Origin: Eutreptiella sp. 'Long Island Sound 2002'
Taxonomy: Eukaryota > Euglenozoa > Euglenophyceae > Eutreptiales > Eutreptiaceae
DNA length: 64,000 bases
Direction: 5' to 3'
NCBI GenBank assembly: GCA_964036045.1
Contig: OZ038385.1
Span: 744,001 to 808,000 of the forward strand
How positions within the stretch are numbered: the first letter of the stretch is position 1; every line of letters starts with the position of its first letter. Shown here piece after piece: positions 10,286-21,783 of the stretch. The position numbers were made by a program, and so were the translations under genes. Under the pieces are notes generated by a model. That model did no database searches. It saw only the letters and a program-made list of their open reading frames with translations, and was not told where the DNA came from.

Positions 10286-11631
10286 CAGGAATGCATGAGC
10301 TGGGCGTTGTGCCAGTGGTCAATGAGCTCCTCCACTCGGTTCTCAGGGACCAGTAGCTTGTCCTTGAGGAACAGTTTGTCCCCATCCTCGGTCAAGCCCT
10401 CAGGCCACTCGTCGTCCGACGGGGCGCTCACGGCATTCCAATACTTGCTCCAGTGGTCGGATGCCGCATAGTCATCCGACCAGTCCTCTGTGAGCACCGA
10501 CCTGACTAGCTCTACAGGGGCCACCATCCATTGCTCGAGGGTTTCCTCTCGAATAGCTTGGACGCGGGCGCCCCGGAACTTGGCCAGGTCCGTACGGTTT
10601 GCCATCACCACAAAGCACTTGACCCCCTCTTGCTCCATGGCCTTCTCCATCTCGATGATATGCTTGGCCTCCTCGGTCTCCTCGGCGTCCCCATGGCTGG
10701 ATATGTCCATCCACGCCTTGCCCGCGGGGTAGGCCCATCGACTGAGGCAATCTGCCACAGTGTTGTCCTTCCCCGGGACGTATACGACGCTGAGGTCGAA
10801 CTTGGCGAACGTCTCGTGCCACCGGACCCTCCGTGCCGCCGGTCCCGAGGGGGTATCGACGTGCTCCTTGTGCCAGCTCTGCAAGGACTGATGGTCCGTG
10901 CAAACCACCACCGGTTGCAATGCGATGTGGCCAGACCACTTCCTGAGCGCACAAAGAATGGCGTACGTCTCCTTCTCCCTCGCGGTCCAGCTGCGGCGTT
11001 GGCCCTCGGCCAGGATTCGACTCCAAAACGCCACGGGTACGTGCGACCCGTCGTCCCGGATCTGCTGGAGGACTGCCCCTACAGCATAGTCCGAGGCGTC
11101 CGTCCGTAGCACAAATCCCTTGTCCGGGTCCACCAGGAATAACCCCAGCTGCCCCAGGAGTCGCTCCTTCAGGCGGCTGAACGCATCTTCGGCCTCAGGG
11201 GTCCAGGCAAGCTTCTTCTTGCTCCCCTTCCAGCCATCGAACTTCCCCACCTGCAGCATCTTGTGCAGCGGCCCCCAGACCTCTGCATACATCCGGACAT
11301 AGCCCGAATAGTAATTGCAGAACCCCATGAAGGACCGGAGTTCGCTGATGGTCTGGGGCTTCTCCCAGTGGTGCAGGGACGCCAGCTTCCCAGGCATCTG
11401 ACGGCGCTGCTCGTGACCAACCACGTGACCCGCGAACTCCACTTCCTTCACGAAGGGTGAGGCTTTGGTGGGCTTGCACACCATGTTGTGCTTGTCAAAC
11501 TCGCCGAGCACTCGGCGCAGATCCTTCTCATGCGAGTCGATGAGCTCATCCTCAGTCATGTTCTCCGTGCCGGACCCGATGATGATGTCATCCACGAAGG
11601 AATCGGCACAGTCCCGGACAGGACCGAGTAG
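10286..11631 (-). pseudogene. RT-B RT second half and RNase H
   Basis: It starts inside RT directly after the AGTAG duplication (11627-11631), with GPVRDCADSFVDD. FVDD is the catalytic pair. RNase H follows with TDAS, EKETYAI, TDHQS and ADCLSRW, then a linker reaching the first His residues of the integrase zinc finger (DHWHNAQLMH), where the frame is lost. The missing first half of RT is at 14627 and above. The two halves match RT-A closely along their length. Confidence 0.85.
11627..11631. repeat. Target-site duplication AGTAG of insertion X
   Basis: Identical to 14627-14631. The same five bases lie on both sides of X and occur once in the rejoined RT frame. Confidence 0.75.
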
Positions 11632-11821
11632 TGACGCGTTCCCGTGGGGGGCCTGGCCACGGGACGCTGCGGTGACACGCACAAGCAAGCAGGCAGGCAA
11701 AGCACTGCGCTCACAGGGGCATCAATACGCTCGTGTCATGTGACAAAGCGTTTCAGGATCCTTGCCACTCTGAAACAAGGGAACGAAAGTATGTACAGCA
11801 ACACATCAGGATATGTACACA
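11632..11821 (-). repeat. 190-bp repeat, copy 2, inside X
   Basis: About 99% identical by eye to 9027-9216. The TGACGCG edge abuts the AGTAG duplication, so this edge is a genuine element terminus. Confidence 0.75.
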
Positions 11822-13730
11822 TGGGGTTAAGACTGGACTGGGGTAAGGGCATCACAGGACAATAGACACTCAGTCCTAACTCGTATCCCAATCCCAGGTC
11901 CGACCCTCACAGTGGCTGGTGGGGGCGGGGGCTCAAACACAACCCATGCCCTGCTCAGTCCGGACCCTGAAACTCTGCCAATAGGGGAGGTGTCTCGCCC
12001 AGCCACAGGCGAGTTCTCGGCAGCCAAGGTACTCCAAGGCCAACCGACAGTAGCCCCCTATGCTCCTCTAACGGCTGGTCCGAAATCCCCTCTGAGTCAG
12101 AGATATGGCCCCGCCATTATCCCCCAGGAGTTGGTAGCTGAAAATGGGCTGTTTCAGCCCAAACTGATATTAGCTCAAAAATCTCCAAAATTGACCCCTC
12201 GTCCGGACCCGCCAGAGGTAGGGACGAGGCAACTGACCCTTTGCCCTTCGAATACAAACTGTCTGAAACCCTCACCCAACCTTGTTCCCTCTGAGGTCCC
12301 AGCATCAGGGCACCACGGGTTCGTCAAGTGGGGTCATGATGCATGCCAAAATCACCAAAATTGGCATCATTCTCACGCGTGGCTCGCCCGGCCAGGGCAA
12401 GGCCAATGGTTCACAGGGTAGGAGGCGGGACCTGGGACTTCTATCTGAGTGTACAACTTGAAATTAGGTCCGGACTTCCCATGGGCTCAGAAATATGGGG
12501 CCGCCAATTGACCACACGGGGGGTTGAAATTGGGGTCCCAAAAGGGGGTCATTTTGGCTGCCGAAATGAGCCAAAATTCGGGGGTGCTCTCAATAGTATA
12601 TCTCCACGCCGGCTTGGAGATCGGATCCGCCATTCCATACGCCATGGACCAGGAGTCCAATAGAGACTTTCATGCCCTTGGCTCTCAGAGATCTTCATGC
12701 CACTCGGCGTGGTGACAATCCCAATTGGGTCCACAAATGCCAAAATGGGTAAATTGTCCACACTCACTTTGGCCTAGCACCCTAACGAAGGTAGCTCCGC
12801 TTCGCCCACGTGGTGGGTGAACCATGGGGACCAATATACATATCACCCATGTCATATATGGTCCATTGGTCCATGCGTCCGGTGTGCACAGGTGGGCTCA
12901 ACATAGTGCACGGCGGGCAGAAAAAGTGTAAAATTGCTCAAAATGGCCGAAAATGCGCACACTCATGGTTGGGGCAAATGAGGCACATGCCCGACTTGGA
13001 CCGGAGTGTGCCATAGGATTGGTATCAAGTCATATGTATCCAACATATCTTTGAGGCGTCGCCCAACTCCTCCAGTTTTGGGAATGGCAGGGTCGCCAAG
13101 TGAGCCCATGATTTGGGATAGTCCCAAATCGCCAACATGGCGGCCACGATATGCCAAGCCCAAGAGGAGTTATTCGCCGGGTTTAAGATATGTTGGGTAC
13201 CGAAGCATGCATCCTCATGACATACTTGGGTCTTGATGTCAATTGAGCGCAACGTTGAGATACACGGTCGCCACTTGACATCATGACGGGCAAAAAACAG
13301 CAATATTGGCGAAAAAACACCCAAAAGAGCCTTGAAAGGCGCACAAATATATTATAATATCTTCGGCTTGGATTGAGTAATCGACCAATCCTTCTAAACA
13401 CAATGACTTGACACCAATGACCTCAGATTCCACATATGTGCTCCACTTGGGGCGCTTTGAAGGGTTACAAGCGCTACTTCCCAAGTGGGCACATGAAAAT
13501 ATGGAAAATTGCAAAACACACACCTTGCTCCCAACGCATCGCTTTGGGATCGCCACACAAGCTTCCCTTCACAACGGTTAGGCTTGCAATTGATCGTGGG
13601 GAGTATGAGGAAGAGCCTCGTGCAATATGAGGTCCATTGGCGGGTTTGGCTTGGAGCGATGGACCCGCCAAATGGGCACGCAACACAACAAAAGGCACAT
13701 ACTCCATATTGCCCAAAAAAGGTAGCTCCC

Positions 13731-14469
13731 CCCACGATATGTCATGCCCCTCCAAGGGCATAACTTTGTGTCAATCGCTCATAGGAACTCAAGGAGAGTT
13801 CCTATGCAACACCAACACTCACGCGCTACACGCGAAAGTTATTCTAACGCACGCAATATCATGGCCAAAGAGTTATAACGCAAACTCTACCCTCTTGACC
13901 ATGATCCATTACGCTAGCGCGCACGTGTGGAGACGCAAGGCGTATAATGCTTCCTAAATTACGTCGGGAGTATTGTGAATACATCCCACGTTTCTTTATT
14001 GTCATTCCTCGCAAGCGGCACGAGATATGACCCTCACAAGTGGCCTCACGAATCAACTTTGTTTTGCCCATATCTCTAAGACAAATGGAGGGCAAGACAA
14101 AAGGAAAGTTGATTCGTGCATAGGGAAGCACGTAGGTCCACTCGAAAGAGGTCAAATCAAGTGCGGGGATGTCGAAGTCGAAAATCCGATTTCGACATCC
14201 TGAAAAATTCGGATTAAGGTTGCGAGTGTAAGATGTGAAAATTGCGGATGCATCAATGCAATTCCTCAAGACTTTAGAGTCTTCGTCACGATTTGCGCTA
14301 AAATATCTGTATATAACAGTTAAACTGGCGGTTACGCTAAAGTCGCGAGCTAACCGCCAGCTGTCAAAACAGTGAATATCAGAACGGAAGCGTAAAAATT
14401 GACGGAAACAATATGAAAATAAAACCCTGTTGATTCCTGATATTCTGATATACAAATCTCCGCTGGCGG
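13731..14469. repeat. Dispersed repeat shared with 45851-46594
   Basis: The two stretches align in the same orientation over about 740 bp with moderate identity. Shared landmarks are the gaatcaactttgttt segment, the gtcgaagtcgaaaatccgat segment and the tail ccctgttgattcctgatatt ending in ctccgctggcgg. This looks like the end part of a long LTR or a non-autonomous family. Confidence 0.65.
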
Positions 14470-14626
14470 TGCATCGGTTGCCAATGCGGGGCTTTACGGC
14501 ACGGAACACGCTCCCGCCGGGCTCGCACCGGGCGTCAACGGGCGTCTTCCCTTCCGTATATGGGGTTAGTGGACCGGAGACCGGTTGTATGCCGTAACCT
14601 AGCCATGGGGTTCTGGGTACCGCTTC

Positions 14627-17022
14627 AGTAGGTCCTCCATCATGCGCTGGAAAGCGGGGTTGCCATTCTTGGCGCCCATAGGCACCACTTTCCACTGCAT
14701 GGGCCCCAGCGGCGTCGACATCGCTGTGCAGGGCCTGGAGTCCGGGTGTAGCGGCATCTGGTGATAACCGTGTTTCAGGTCCAACACCGTGAAGATCCGC
14801 TTTTTCTGTTGTTTTTTGAGGATGGAGTCGATCAGGGGAAGCGAGTACGAGTCGTGCTCGGTTTGCTCGTTCAAACCCCTGTAATCCACCACCAACCTCC
14901 ACTCGCCCTTCTCCTTCTTGGGCACGATGAAGGCTGGGCTGGCCCACTCACTGTCAGAGGGTTCGATCCATCCTCGCTCAATGAACTCGGCCAACAACTT
15001 CTTCATGGCTTCGGCCCGATCGCCCTGAAGTTGGTACTCCCGATGACGATAGAATTTGGGATTCGGCTTCAGCTTGATCTTCGCTGTACCAAACCTCCCA
15101 CGATCTGGAGGGTTCTTGTTGGGGACGCCACTGAATAGCCGCGGATAGGCATTGATCAGCCTCTCCTTCAGCTCGGCGACCTTCGGGTTCTCCTGGGCCT
15201 CTTCAGCCGCTTGCTTCGGTATCGATACAACCGACCGCACTGCGGTATAGGCCTCTTCTGGGTCCGACTCCGACTTCTCCTCGTCCGATATGCCGTCTTC
15301 ATCGTCGTGGGGCGCGCTTCCCACCGATAATCTTCGAAAATTTGCGGCATCGGGCTGGTGACTGTCGCTATCGGCACCCATTCTTGGAAAATCCCATGTC
15401 GGTGGGTCCGACCCAACCGGAACATCGTATTGGTCCGCGATGTGATCCATGACCCTCGCCACGAACTCGTCCTTCTCGTACTTGCCGGTGAACAACATCT
15501 TGTCATCCCACCAATGCGGAGATGTGACCATGGCCCGCCTCTTCTTGGCTGTCACACGGTCGTGCATCCCCATCCGCATGTAGTTGACGACGTCGTCGAT
15601 CTCGGCGTGGGACAAGACGTCAATGCCATCCATAGGCTGATACGTCCCCTCCTTGGGCTCAAACATGACCTTCATGGGCACCGCCTCCACCCTACGGATG
15701 AATGCTTCATCACCCGTGGGCTGGGCCTGCGCCCCATCCACCAGGAAAGCCTTGGTACCCCACGCTTGACCCTGGGAGGGCATTGATACACCCTTGGCGT
15801 CGATGAACAACTCCTCCTCTGGCCCGAAAGACATCTCGTTCAGGGTGATGGAGTCCAGCGTCGACTTGAGACCCTCCAGCGGACATGGGGTGGATCCTAT
15901 GCCGGTTATGACCAGGATCCCCTTCGCCCTATCCGCGATGATCTTCTCCACCGTACGTCTGGTATTGTCCAGGGAGCCATGCCAATACATGGGTCCCCAC
16001 TCCTTCAAACCCCAATGCCTATGCCAGGCTGAGTCTCCTCGATGCCAATGCCTCCTACACTTCCGCAAAAGTGGGGCATCCCGGGAAGCGAAGACGTCCG
16101 TCTCGGGCGCTTCGGCTCCCAGCGTCTGGATCATCCTGGCATACACCTGCGGCGCCATTCCATACTCCGTGAGTTTAACTCCCCGGTCTCCTCTGGACTT
16201 GGCACTCACAGCTTGCACCGCTTGGACGATCCGATCCTCTTCCTCAGCATTCCATTGGGATGATCCGCATGCATAGTCCGTGGACAGCCATGTGAGGCAT
16301 TCATCATCCTCCCGGACCAGCGTTGCACGATGGAGAAGGGCTCCAATGGCGTTTGCCATCATGAAGTCATACCCCATGATCATATCCCAATCTGTAATGT
16401 CGGCCACATAGAAGTTCCCGGATAGAGTGCTTCTCTTCGCCTGATCAGGGCGGTTCAAGCGCTCATGTTCCCAGAATTCCATACTGATAGTGGCCTCATG
16501 GGTGCCCCCACCCATGATCTCTCCGTTGGTGACCTTCAGGCGGACCGGTCTCCGGCTGGGCTGCAGGAGTTCCTCCTTGAACAACCCTCTCCGGACCAGG
16601 CTCACCTGGGCACCCGTATCCACTAACACATCCACCACCTTCTCCTCTCGTCCGCACCGTACTCGCACTTTCAAGTGCAACTGCCGCTCGTCGCCATGAG
16701 GTGTATGGACGACTCTCACGGCATGCAACTCTAGCACGTCCGGGTGCATCAGGACTTCAAGGGTATGGTCAGGGAGGATGTAGATCTTGGGTTGGTCGTG
16801 CCCGTCCACGGGGCTCTCCATGGTCGCTCCTTCCTTCTTGCCATGTCCCGTACCCACATGTACTTCCCTTGGCAGGGCGCTCCAGGGGTTGGGAGTGGCA
16901 AAACTCAGTGGTTTTGGCTCTTCCGGAGCCTTCTTCGGCACCCGATGTGCCTCGGATTCCTCAGGGATTCCACTGATTTTCGGAGGAGAGACCTCCGAGG
17001 TCCCACTCCCGTGGGGGCTCCT
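14627..17022 (-). pseudogene. RT-B pol first part: protease, extra domain, RT N-terminal half
   Basis: The frame is open from directly after the gag UAG (17023-17025), with no ATG at the start, as expected for readthrough. The protease has an intact DTG at 16612-16620 (VLVDTGAQVSL). The extra domain lies at about 15733-16170 with TDVFASRDAP, then a Trp/His-rich segment, and ends in FLVDGA. RT begins near 15180 and has ERGWIEPSDSEWASP, LVVDYRGLN and GYHQMPLHP. It stops at AFQRMMEDLL where X is inserted; the last few codons before the stop at 14599 are X sequence. Without X this part would continue in frame into 11626. Confidence 0.85.
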
Positions 17023-17025
17023 CTA
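17023..17025 (-). other. RT-B gag/pol junction: in-frame UAG
   Basis: The sense sequence is TAG AGG AGC. Gag and pol share the frame on either side, and the pol frame is open from the next codon. Confidence 0.8.
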
Positions 17026-18907
17026 GACTTGACTTCCCGCAGCCCCTTCCGGCTGCGATCTGCCAGGACTTTGTCCACCACGTTGCTGGGCTTTGGGTTC
17101 TTCCAACGTCCTCAACATGTCCTCAGCAACCTCCTCGATCGACCTCACTCGTCGGTCTTGGCCAGGTCCACCACCATAGCCTCTTCCTCCGCCTTTCCCT
17201 TGGCCTTTGCCTTGGCCTTTTCCCCCGTCTCCGCCCTTCGCCTTCCAATCGGAAATCCGCTGGTCCTTGGGCTTCTTCTCGGGGTGGGCGGCGAAGTAGG
17301 CCTTCTTGTCCGCGTCATACACCTTGCACTGACGGTGGTCGTGTGCATGGTTGTTTCCCTTGCCATAACAGACCCAGCACCCATCGTGCTGTGATCTGTG
17401 CTCTCGGAACGAAAGCGGTGGGTTCCCGATCCTCCCTGGCTCTTTGCCCTTCTTGGGTCCCACCCGGCTCCATCTGGACCGATCCTGCCCATTGTCCCTC
17501 ACGTTGTGCGCCACAAACGTGAAGAAATGGGCCTCCTCGTGATCCTCCCGGGACCAGTGGTCTTGGCCACTTCCACTGCCATCCTCCGCGGATTTGGCCG
17601 TGTCCTCCTGGATCTCCTGATGATGGCGGTCTTCTCAGTGGCCTCGTTGTCCATGACCATGTCGATCCTGCACGTGGGCCTCGTTCTTCGCATTGAGCTT
17701 CAACTCCACCGTGATGTACTTCACGATCTCGTCCAGGCTCATGCGTGCGAAGATGACCTGCATCCTCAGCGGCTCCCCGCGCCTCCACTCCACGTTGTTG
17801 AGGCGCAGCAACCTTTGCCCCATGGAGTCTCCAAACACCTCCACGTACACGGCGTTCTTCAGTCCCAACATCCGGTTGGGCTCGCCCAGGTTCCTCCTGA
17901 AGAACTCCATGATACCCGCATGGGTATCCTCCGCCGCCATGATCCCCACCGCCACCCGCTTCTTGGCTCTCTTCTTCTCCTCGTCCTCCACTCTCCTCTT
18001 CCAGTTGCCAGGGAGGACGTCCTTCAGCAGGTGGCGGATCTCGCTGGCCTCGTTCCAGTCCTCCACCGGCTTGAGGCATCTGCGGTACTTCCGCAGATAC
18101 CGGTTCCACTCCTGGACCCGCAACTCACCGCGGTCCAGCGGCAGCGGGATGGACCACAAGTCCTCCAGCTTCTGGTTCGGAGCGTCCACCCGCTCCTCAT
18201 CCTCCAACCACTGGAGGCAGGCCTGCTCCGTACAGATCAGTCCTTCCCGGATCTGATCCCGCAGCTCCTCCTTCAGGTCCTGCGCCAGCCGGTGTGGGAA
18301 TGTCCGGCATACCCACTTGTCCCGCGGCGCTCCCCGCATCTCGCCGACGACCTCCTCGGCGAAGTCCTCCCAATCCAGGATGAAGTCGTCCAGGTTGGAG
18401 GGGTTGCCATCATAGTAGGGGATTTTGATTCCCCTGAGGTCGTCAATCCTGATGGCGTCTCCGACGTCCCGAGCCACCACTCCACCGAGACGGATACCAC
18501 CTGTGGCCGGGGGGTGCGAGTACACTCCCCGTACATCCCTCTCCTCCATGGAGTGCGGTCCAGTTGGGCCTGAACCCATGGGGTTTGGAATGCGGGAAGG
18601 ACTTGCTCCATCGGCCGTCCATATCCTCGTATTGGGGTCCTTCGCCCACAGGTTTCCGCCTGGGTGGCCTCGACCATGTCCGTCGGCGCTTCCCATCGTT
18701 CGCCCCTGCATGGTCTGGCTCTGGATCTCCTCTTCCGCATAAACTGCATCGGTAGTCGTAGTTGGCGTTAGATCCTGGGCGGCGTGGGACATCTGTACCG
18801 TCAGGCTCCTCGGGTCCGTGGTTACGTGCCCTTCCCGCATGGACCCAGCCGGTGCCGTGTGTTCCCCGAGCATTGTGGATTCGCTGAACATGGGAACAAA
18901 CGGCAGC
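17026..18907 (-). pseudogene. RT-B gag, capsid and nucleocapsid part (in-frame UGA)
   Basis: It continues the gag frame of 43266-44491 after removal of RT-C. The capsid region is at about 17700-18460, with KIPYYDGNPSNLDDFILDW and ERVDAP, both matched in RT-A gag. An in-frame UGA sits at 17635-17637; the same frame continues without another stop to the zinc knuckle at 17326-17379, C-x2-C-x8-H-x4-C (CWVCYG...HRQC), as in RT-A. The frame ends at the UAG at 17023. The UGA is probably a nonsense mutation, or part of a compensated frameshift between about 17500 and 17650. Confidence 0.8.
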
Positions 18908-18912
18908 GCACC
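18908..18912. repeat. Target-site duplication GCACC of RT-C
   Basis: The second copy is at 43266-43270. The match is exactly five bases; the sixth differs. It defines the outer ends of both RT-C LTRs. Confidence 0.85.
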
Positions 18913-19698
18913 AGAAAAGTTTATAGTGTTTTCAGCACTGTGTTTTTGCTTCTCCTGCTGCTTGCTGTAGGTGTAGGGTTTCCTGCTGCTTGTTTTGGAA
19001 GATGAAAACCTTTGTTGTGCAGAAAAAGAGTCAATCCAGGATAACCCAAGCCAGAAGTGTGCAAAGAGGAGAAGATCAGGATCAAAGCATGAAGGGCTGC
19101 AGTGTAAACAGTGAAAGATGATTGGATATTCACAGAAACTGCAACCCAGGTCACAAATGAATGCATATTCACAAAAATAGCTGAAATGTTTTGGAAAAGA
19201 GTTAGAAAACTGCCCCATGGTCGCTCTCTCTCCATAGTGCCATCTCAGGAGATGTGCACTCTTTGTTTTGGGTCCCATATGTGCTGAGGTGGCAGGGCAT
19301 GTGGCGATGAGGTCACTGCCATGTCACATGGGATCTTCCTACTTAGCTAGGCTGACCGGGAATTGAACCCAGGACCTCTCAAAAAGAGGTGCCCAGCCCC
19401 CTAGGGTGCATACCACTAGGATGGCTAAGAATTCATGGAAAAACATAGATAAATTCATAGGCTCTACTTTAGGTATGTCAGTGCTCAGTCAACTCAGGAA
19501 AAGACGAATAGCTTCACATTAAAAGGGGATCAAGGGGTCCACTCCATATCCTGATTGGGTGTTTGGTTCCATAGGTCAAAATGTGTTATCACCACTTTTG
19601 GTGGGACCAATACTAAGATAAAAATGCATGGATGCTCAGTGCATCTCTAATACAACTAGAGTATGCCTCAAAGCAATGGAAAAGCACTTTTTCTTACT
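18913..19698 (-). repeat. RT-C 3' LTR
   Basis: The sense orientation begins AGTAAG and ends TTTTCT, so the termini are AG...CT rather than TG...CA. The ends are fixed by the GCACC duplication and by comparison with 42480-43265. It contains a tRNA-like segment with pol III-type boxes at about 19345-19425. Confidence 0.88.
19345..19425 (-). other. tRNA-like segment inside the RT-C LTR
   Basis: The sense sequence contains GGTTCAATTCC, a perfect internal B-box, in a T-arm (CTGGG/CCCGG). An anticodon-like arm has five paired bases and a TTTTTGA loop (UUU in the anticodon place). Upstream is TAGTGGTATGCA, resembling an A-box. The D-arm to anticodon-arm spacing is too long for a normal tRNA, so this is a tRNA-derived relic or SINE head, not a working tRNA gene. 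It also occurs in the 5' LTR at about 42912-42992. Confidence 0.55.
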
Positions 19699-19704
19699 CC
19701 CCCC
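19699..19704 (-). promoter_or_regulatory. RT-C polypurine tract
   Basis: Six G residues (sense) directly before the first base of the 3' LTR, in the place where plus-strand priming occurs in LTR retrotransposons. Confidence 0.6.
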
Positions 19705-21425
19705 TGGTGCTGTGGTGGCCACCACTGTCGCATTTTAGGAAAAAGGGAATTTTTCTTGGCCTTTCCTGGGTTTCCACATCTACTTTAAAATACCTATAGT
19801 TTCCCTCACACTGAAAAATGGGCGCTCACCATGGCTGGCGTCCTTTTGCTGCTCTGATTGTATCATTTCCTACAGAAGACTCAGCGCTCATGGCGCTGCC
19901 GGGGCTCCTGTGGCTTGGTTGGGTTAGTATGGGAGCATGCCAAGACATGTGCATATGCATCCCTCCCTCCAAGACGCAGCGTCGACACAAACCCAACGCA
20001 AGACACCATATACACACTCGCATGGGTTCTCGTAAACCTGCTGGCGACCTGTGACCTGTCTTAGGGCGAAGGGAGTCTCGAAAAAATTAAATTGCCCCTT
20101 GGTGGGCTCTTGGGTTCTGCTCAGTCTCTCCAGGCACCTGCAATTCGGCCCGAACAGGGCCTACTCAGCGAGGCTGCGCGTGGGTATCTGCAGAGGCACG
20201 AATGGGAGAATTATGGACGAATCCACGCAAAAGCGAAGCGACGACACCAAAATCCGTCAAATGACGGCCTAGAATTTTTCTGAAACGACACACCTGAGCA
20301 GAATCCAATTGTGCATCAGAAGCACATTTTTATAGAAATTAGAGTCATCTCTGAATTTTTTAAATCCAGAAATTCATACGCATAAAATGGCGGCGCGCAG
20401 GAGCGGCTCCTAGCGAAGCGCCGGAAAATGGAGAAATAATGGAATTATAAACGTATGTATCACGTAGTCTTGAAAATGACGAGACACACATTAATAAACA
20501 AACATACAGATTCCACCCACACTAATAGAAGATTCGAAAATTCAAGAATTCGACAATCAACGAAAAAGACTTCAATGAATCAGGTATAAACTACAGGTAT
20601 GTTCGTCTCGTATGCCGCATACACATTGCTCGTCTCGTGTCTCCGTGAACGAGTCTTGTAGCAGCGCTAACAACGATAGGACGCGATAGAGGGATTGATT
20701 AGAAACATTGCAGATGATTAGCGGTCAGATCAGGGTGATTAGACATACACACAAGTGCATAGCAACGTTCTTCGCGTGCGCCCCTCACTTGCTCTCTCTT
20801 CCCAGCGGTAGGTAAGGTGAGTAAGCCCAGGCGGGGTCACCCCCTGGTGGAGTTCGAGATTGTGGTTGAGATGGGCAGGTTTGCCCTACACCTTCGCGCA
20901 TACTCGTGCATGCACACACGCATTAAAGGGTCGGCCACGCGAAGTGCGCACGGTAAATCTTGTTTAGGCTACCCAGGGGCTCCTCGGTACGTTCTTGAAG
21001 AGAACCTGAGGAGTCCCTTAAAGCTTGCTTGCTTGACAAGGGTAGCTGGTCCTCCAGCGTGTTTGCGGACAGTGTATTATAGGTCACACTGAGAAGGGTA
21101 TAATACCTGGAGTGTGGCTTGGTTCCTCCGCCGCAAACGCCCTTTCATTTGCCTTTGTTTTACAGGTGGGCAGGTAGGGTGATTGGTGCAGCAGCAATTT
21201 TTTTATGCCCTGCTAAACAAGGGCGCAGATCACACAAACAAGTAACTCCGCTCCGCCTGTGGCAGAGCAGGGAGTCCGACTTCATGGACATCTGCGCCTT
21301 GCACGCGAGAGCACTCCTTCCCTCCAAGCCCTAGCAGGGGAAACGCGTTGTGGCGTCCCCTGTTAGGCCACAGTTGCTTAGTAGCGCTGTGTTCTCTTGT
21401 CATTTCACAGGAGGGTCGCTAGGAC
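19705..21425 (-). other. RT-C 3' untranslated region, distal part; no gene
   Basis: Non-coding sequence between the RT-D insertion and the RT-C 3' LTR. It joins 34425-34947 once RT-D is removed. ORFs are short and lack motifs. It includes a GC-rich palindromic spot at about 20393-20425. Confidence 0.6.
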
Positions 21426-21429
21426 CCAC
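21426..21429. repeat. Target-site duplication CCAC of RT-D
   Basis: The second copy is at 34421-34424, directly outside the 5' LTR. Four bases match; a fifth does not. Confidence 0.7.
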
Positions 21430-21773
21430 TGAAACCAGACCGGGTGGTCAGGAGCAGAGGTCGCAGTGGCATGGGCAGCAACATTGCTTGGCATAGAAGA
21501 CATAACGATAGTGTTGACTGAATAGTATCCTGCAAACAGATATGGTACACATAGCCAATGAAATACCTGATATGCACATATGAGAAATCCACCCTGTCAT
21601 CCACTAATTGATATAACTACTAAACATCCATGATTGCCTTATCCATCCCACATCCTATATTCCTAACAAGGAAATGGAATATGATATACCCTATCCCACA
21701 TATATCCCATATATAGGGCCACATAATGCTCCCTTAGGGGTAAAATGCCAGGGTAGGGTTGTGACCTGCTTCA
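21430..21773 (-). repeat. RT-D 3' LTR
   Basis: The sense orientation begins TGAAGCAGG and ends GGTTTCA. It carries a TATA-like element (CCCTATATATGGG, about 21706-21719), in keeping with a U3 promoter. It pairs with 34077-34420. Confidence 0.92.
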
Positions 21774-21783
21774 CCCCCCCACT
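21774..21783 (-). promoter_or_regulatory. RT-D polypurine tract
   Basis: The sense sequence AGTGGGGGGG directly abuts the first base of the 3' LTR. Confidence 0.7.

Larger units (their letters stand above)
11632..14626. mobile_element. Insertion X, 2,995 bp, non-coding
   Basis: Bounded by AGTAG on both sides. On the plus strand it starts TGACGCG and ends CCGCTTC. The first 190 bp copy the repeat at 9027-9216. The segment 13731-14469 is clearly related to 45851-46594. I found no convincing gene; the ORFs inside are short and lack motifs. It could be a solo LTR of a long-LTR family or a non-autonomous element. The two ends are not matching inverted repeats, and an LTR is visible at one end only. 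Confidence 0.6.

Noticed and set aside
11822-14500. Genes within insertion X
   Set aside because: ORFs are under about 115 codons apart from one frame reading through the RT-B border (13859-14947); no motif or composition supports them.
18913-19698. The 786-bp repeat as two independent SINE or Helitron insertions
   Set aside because: Placement as LTRs is better supported: equal length, same orientation, primer site and G-run at the right edges, and one target duplication shared by the outer ends of the pair.
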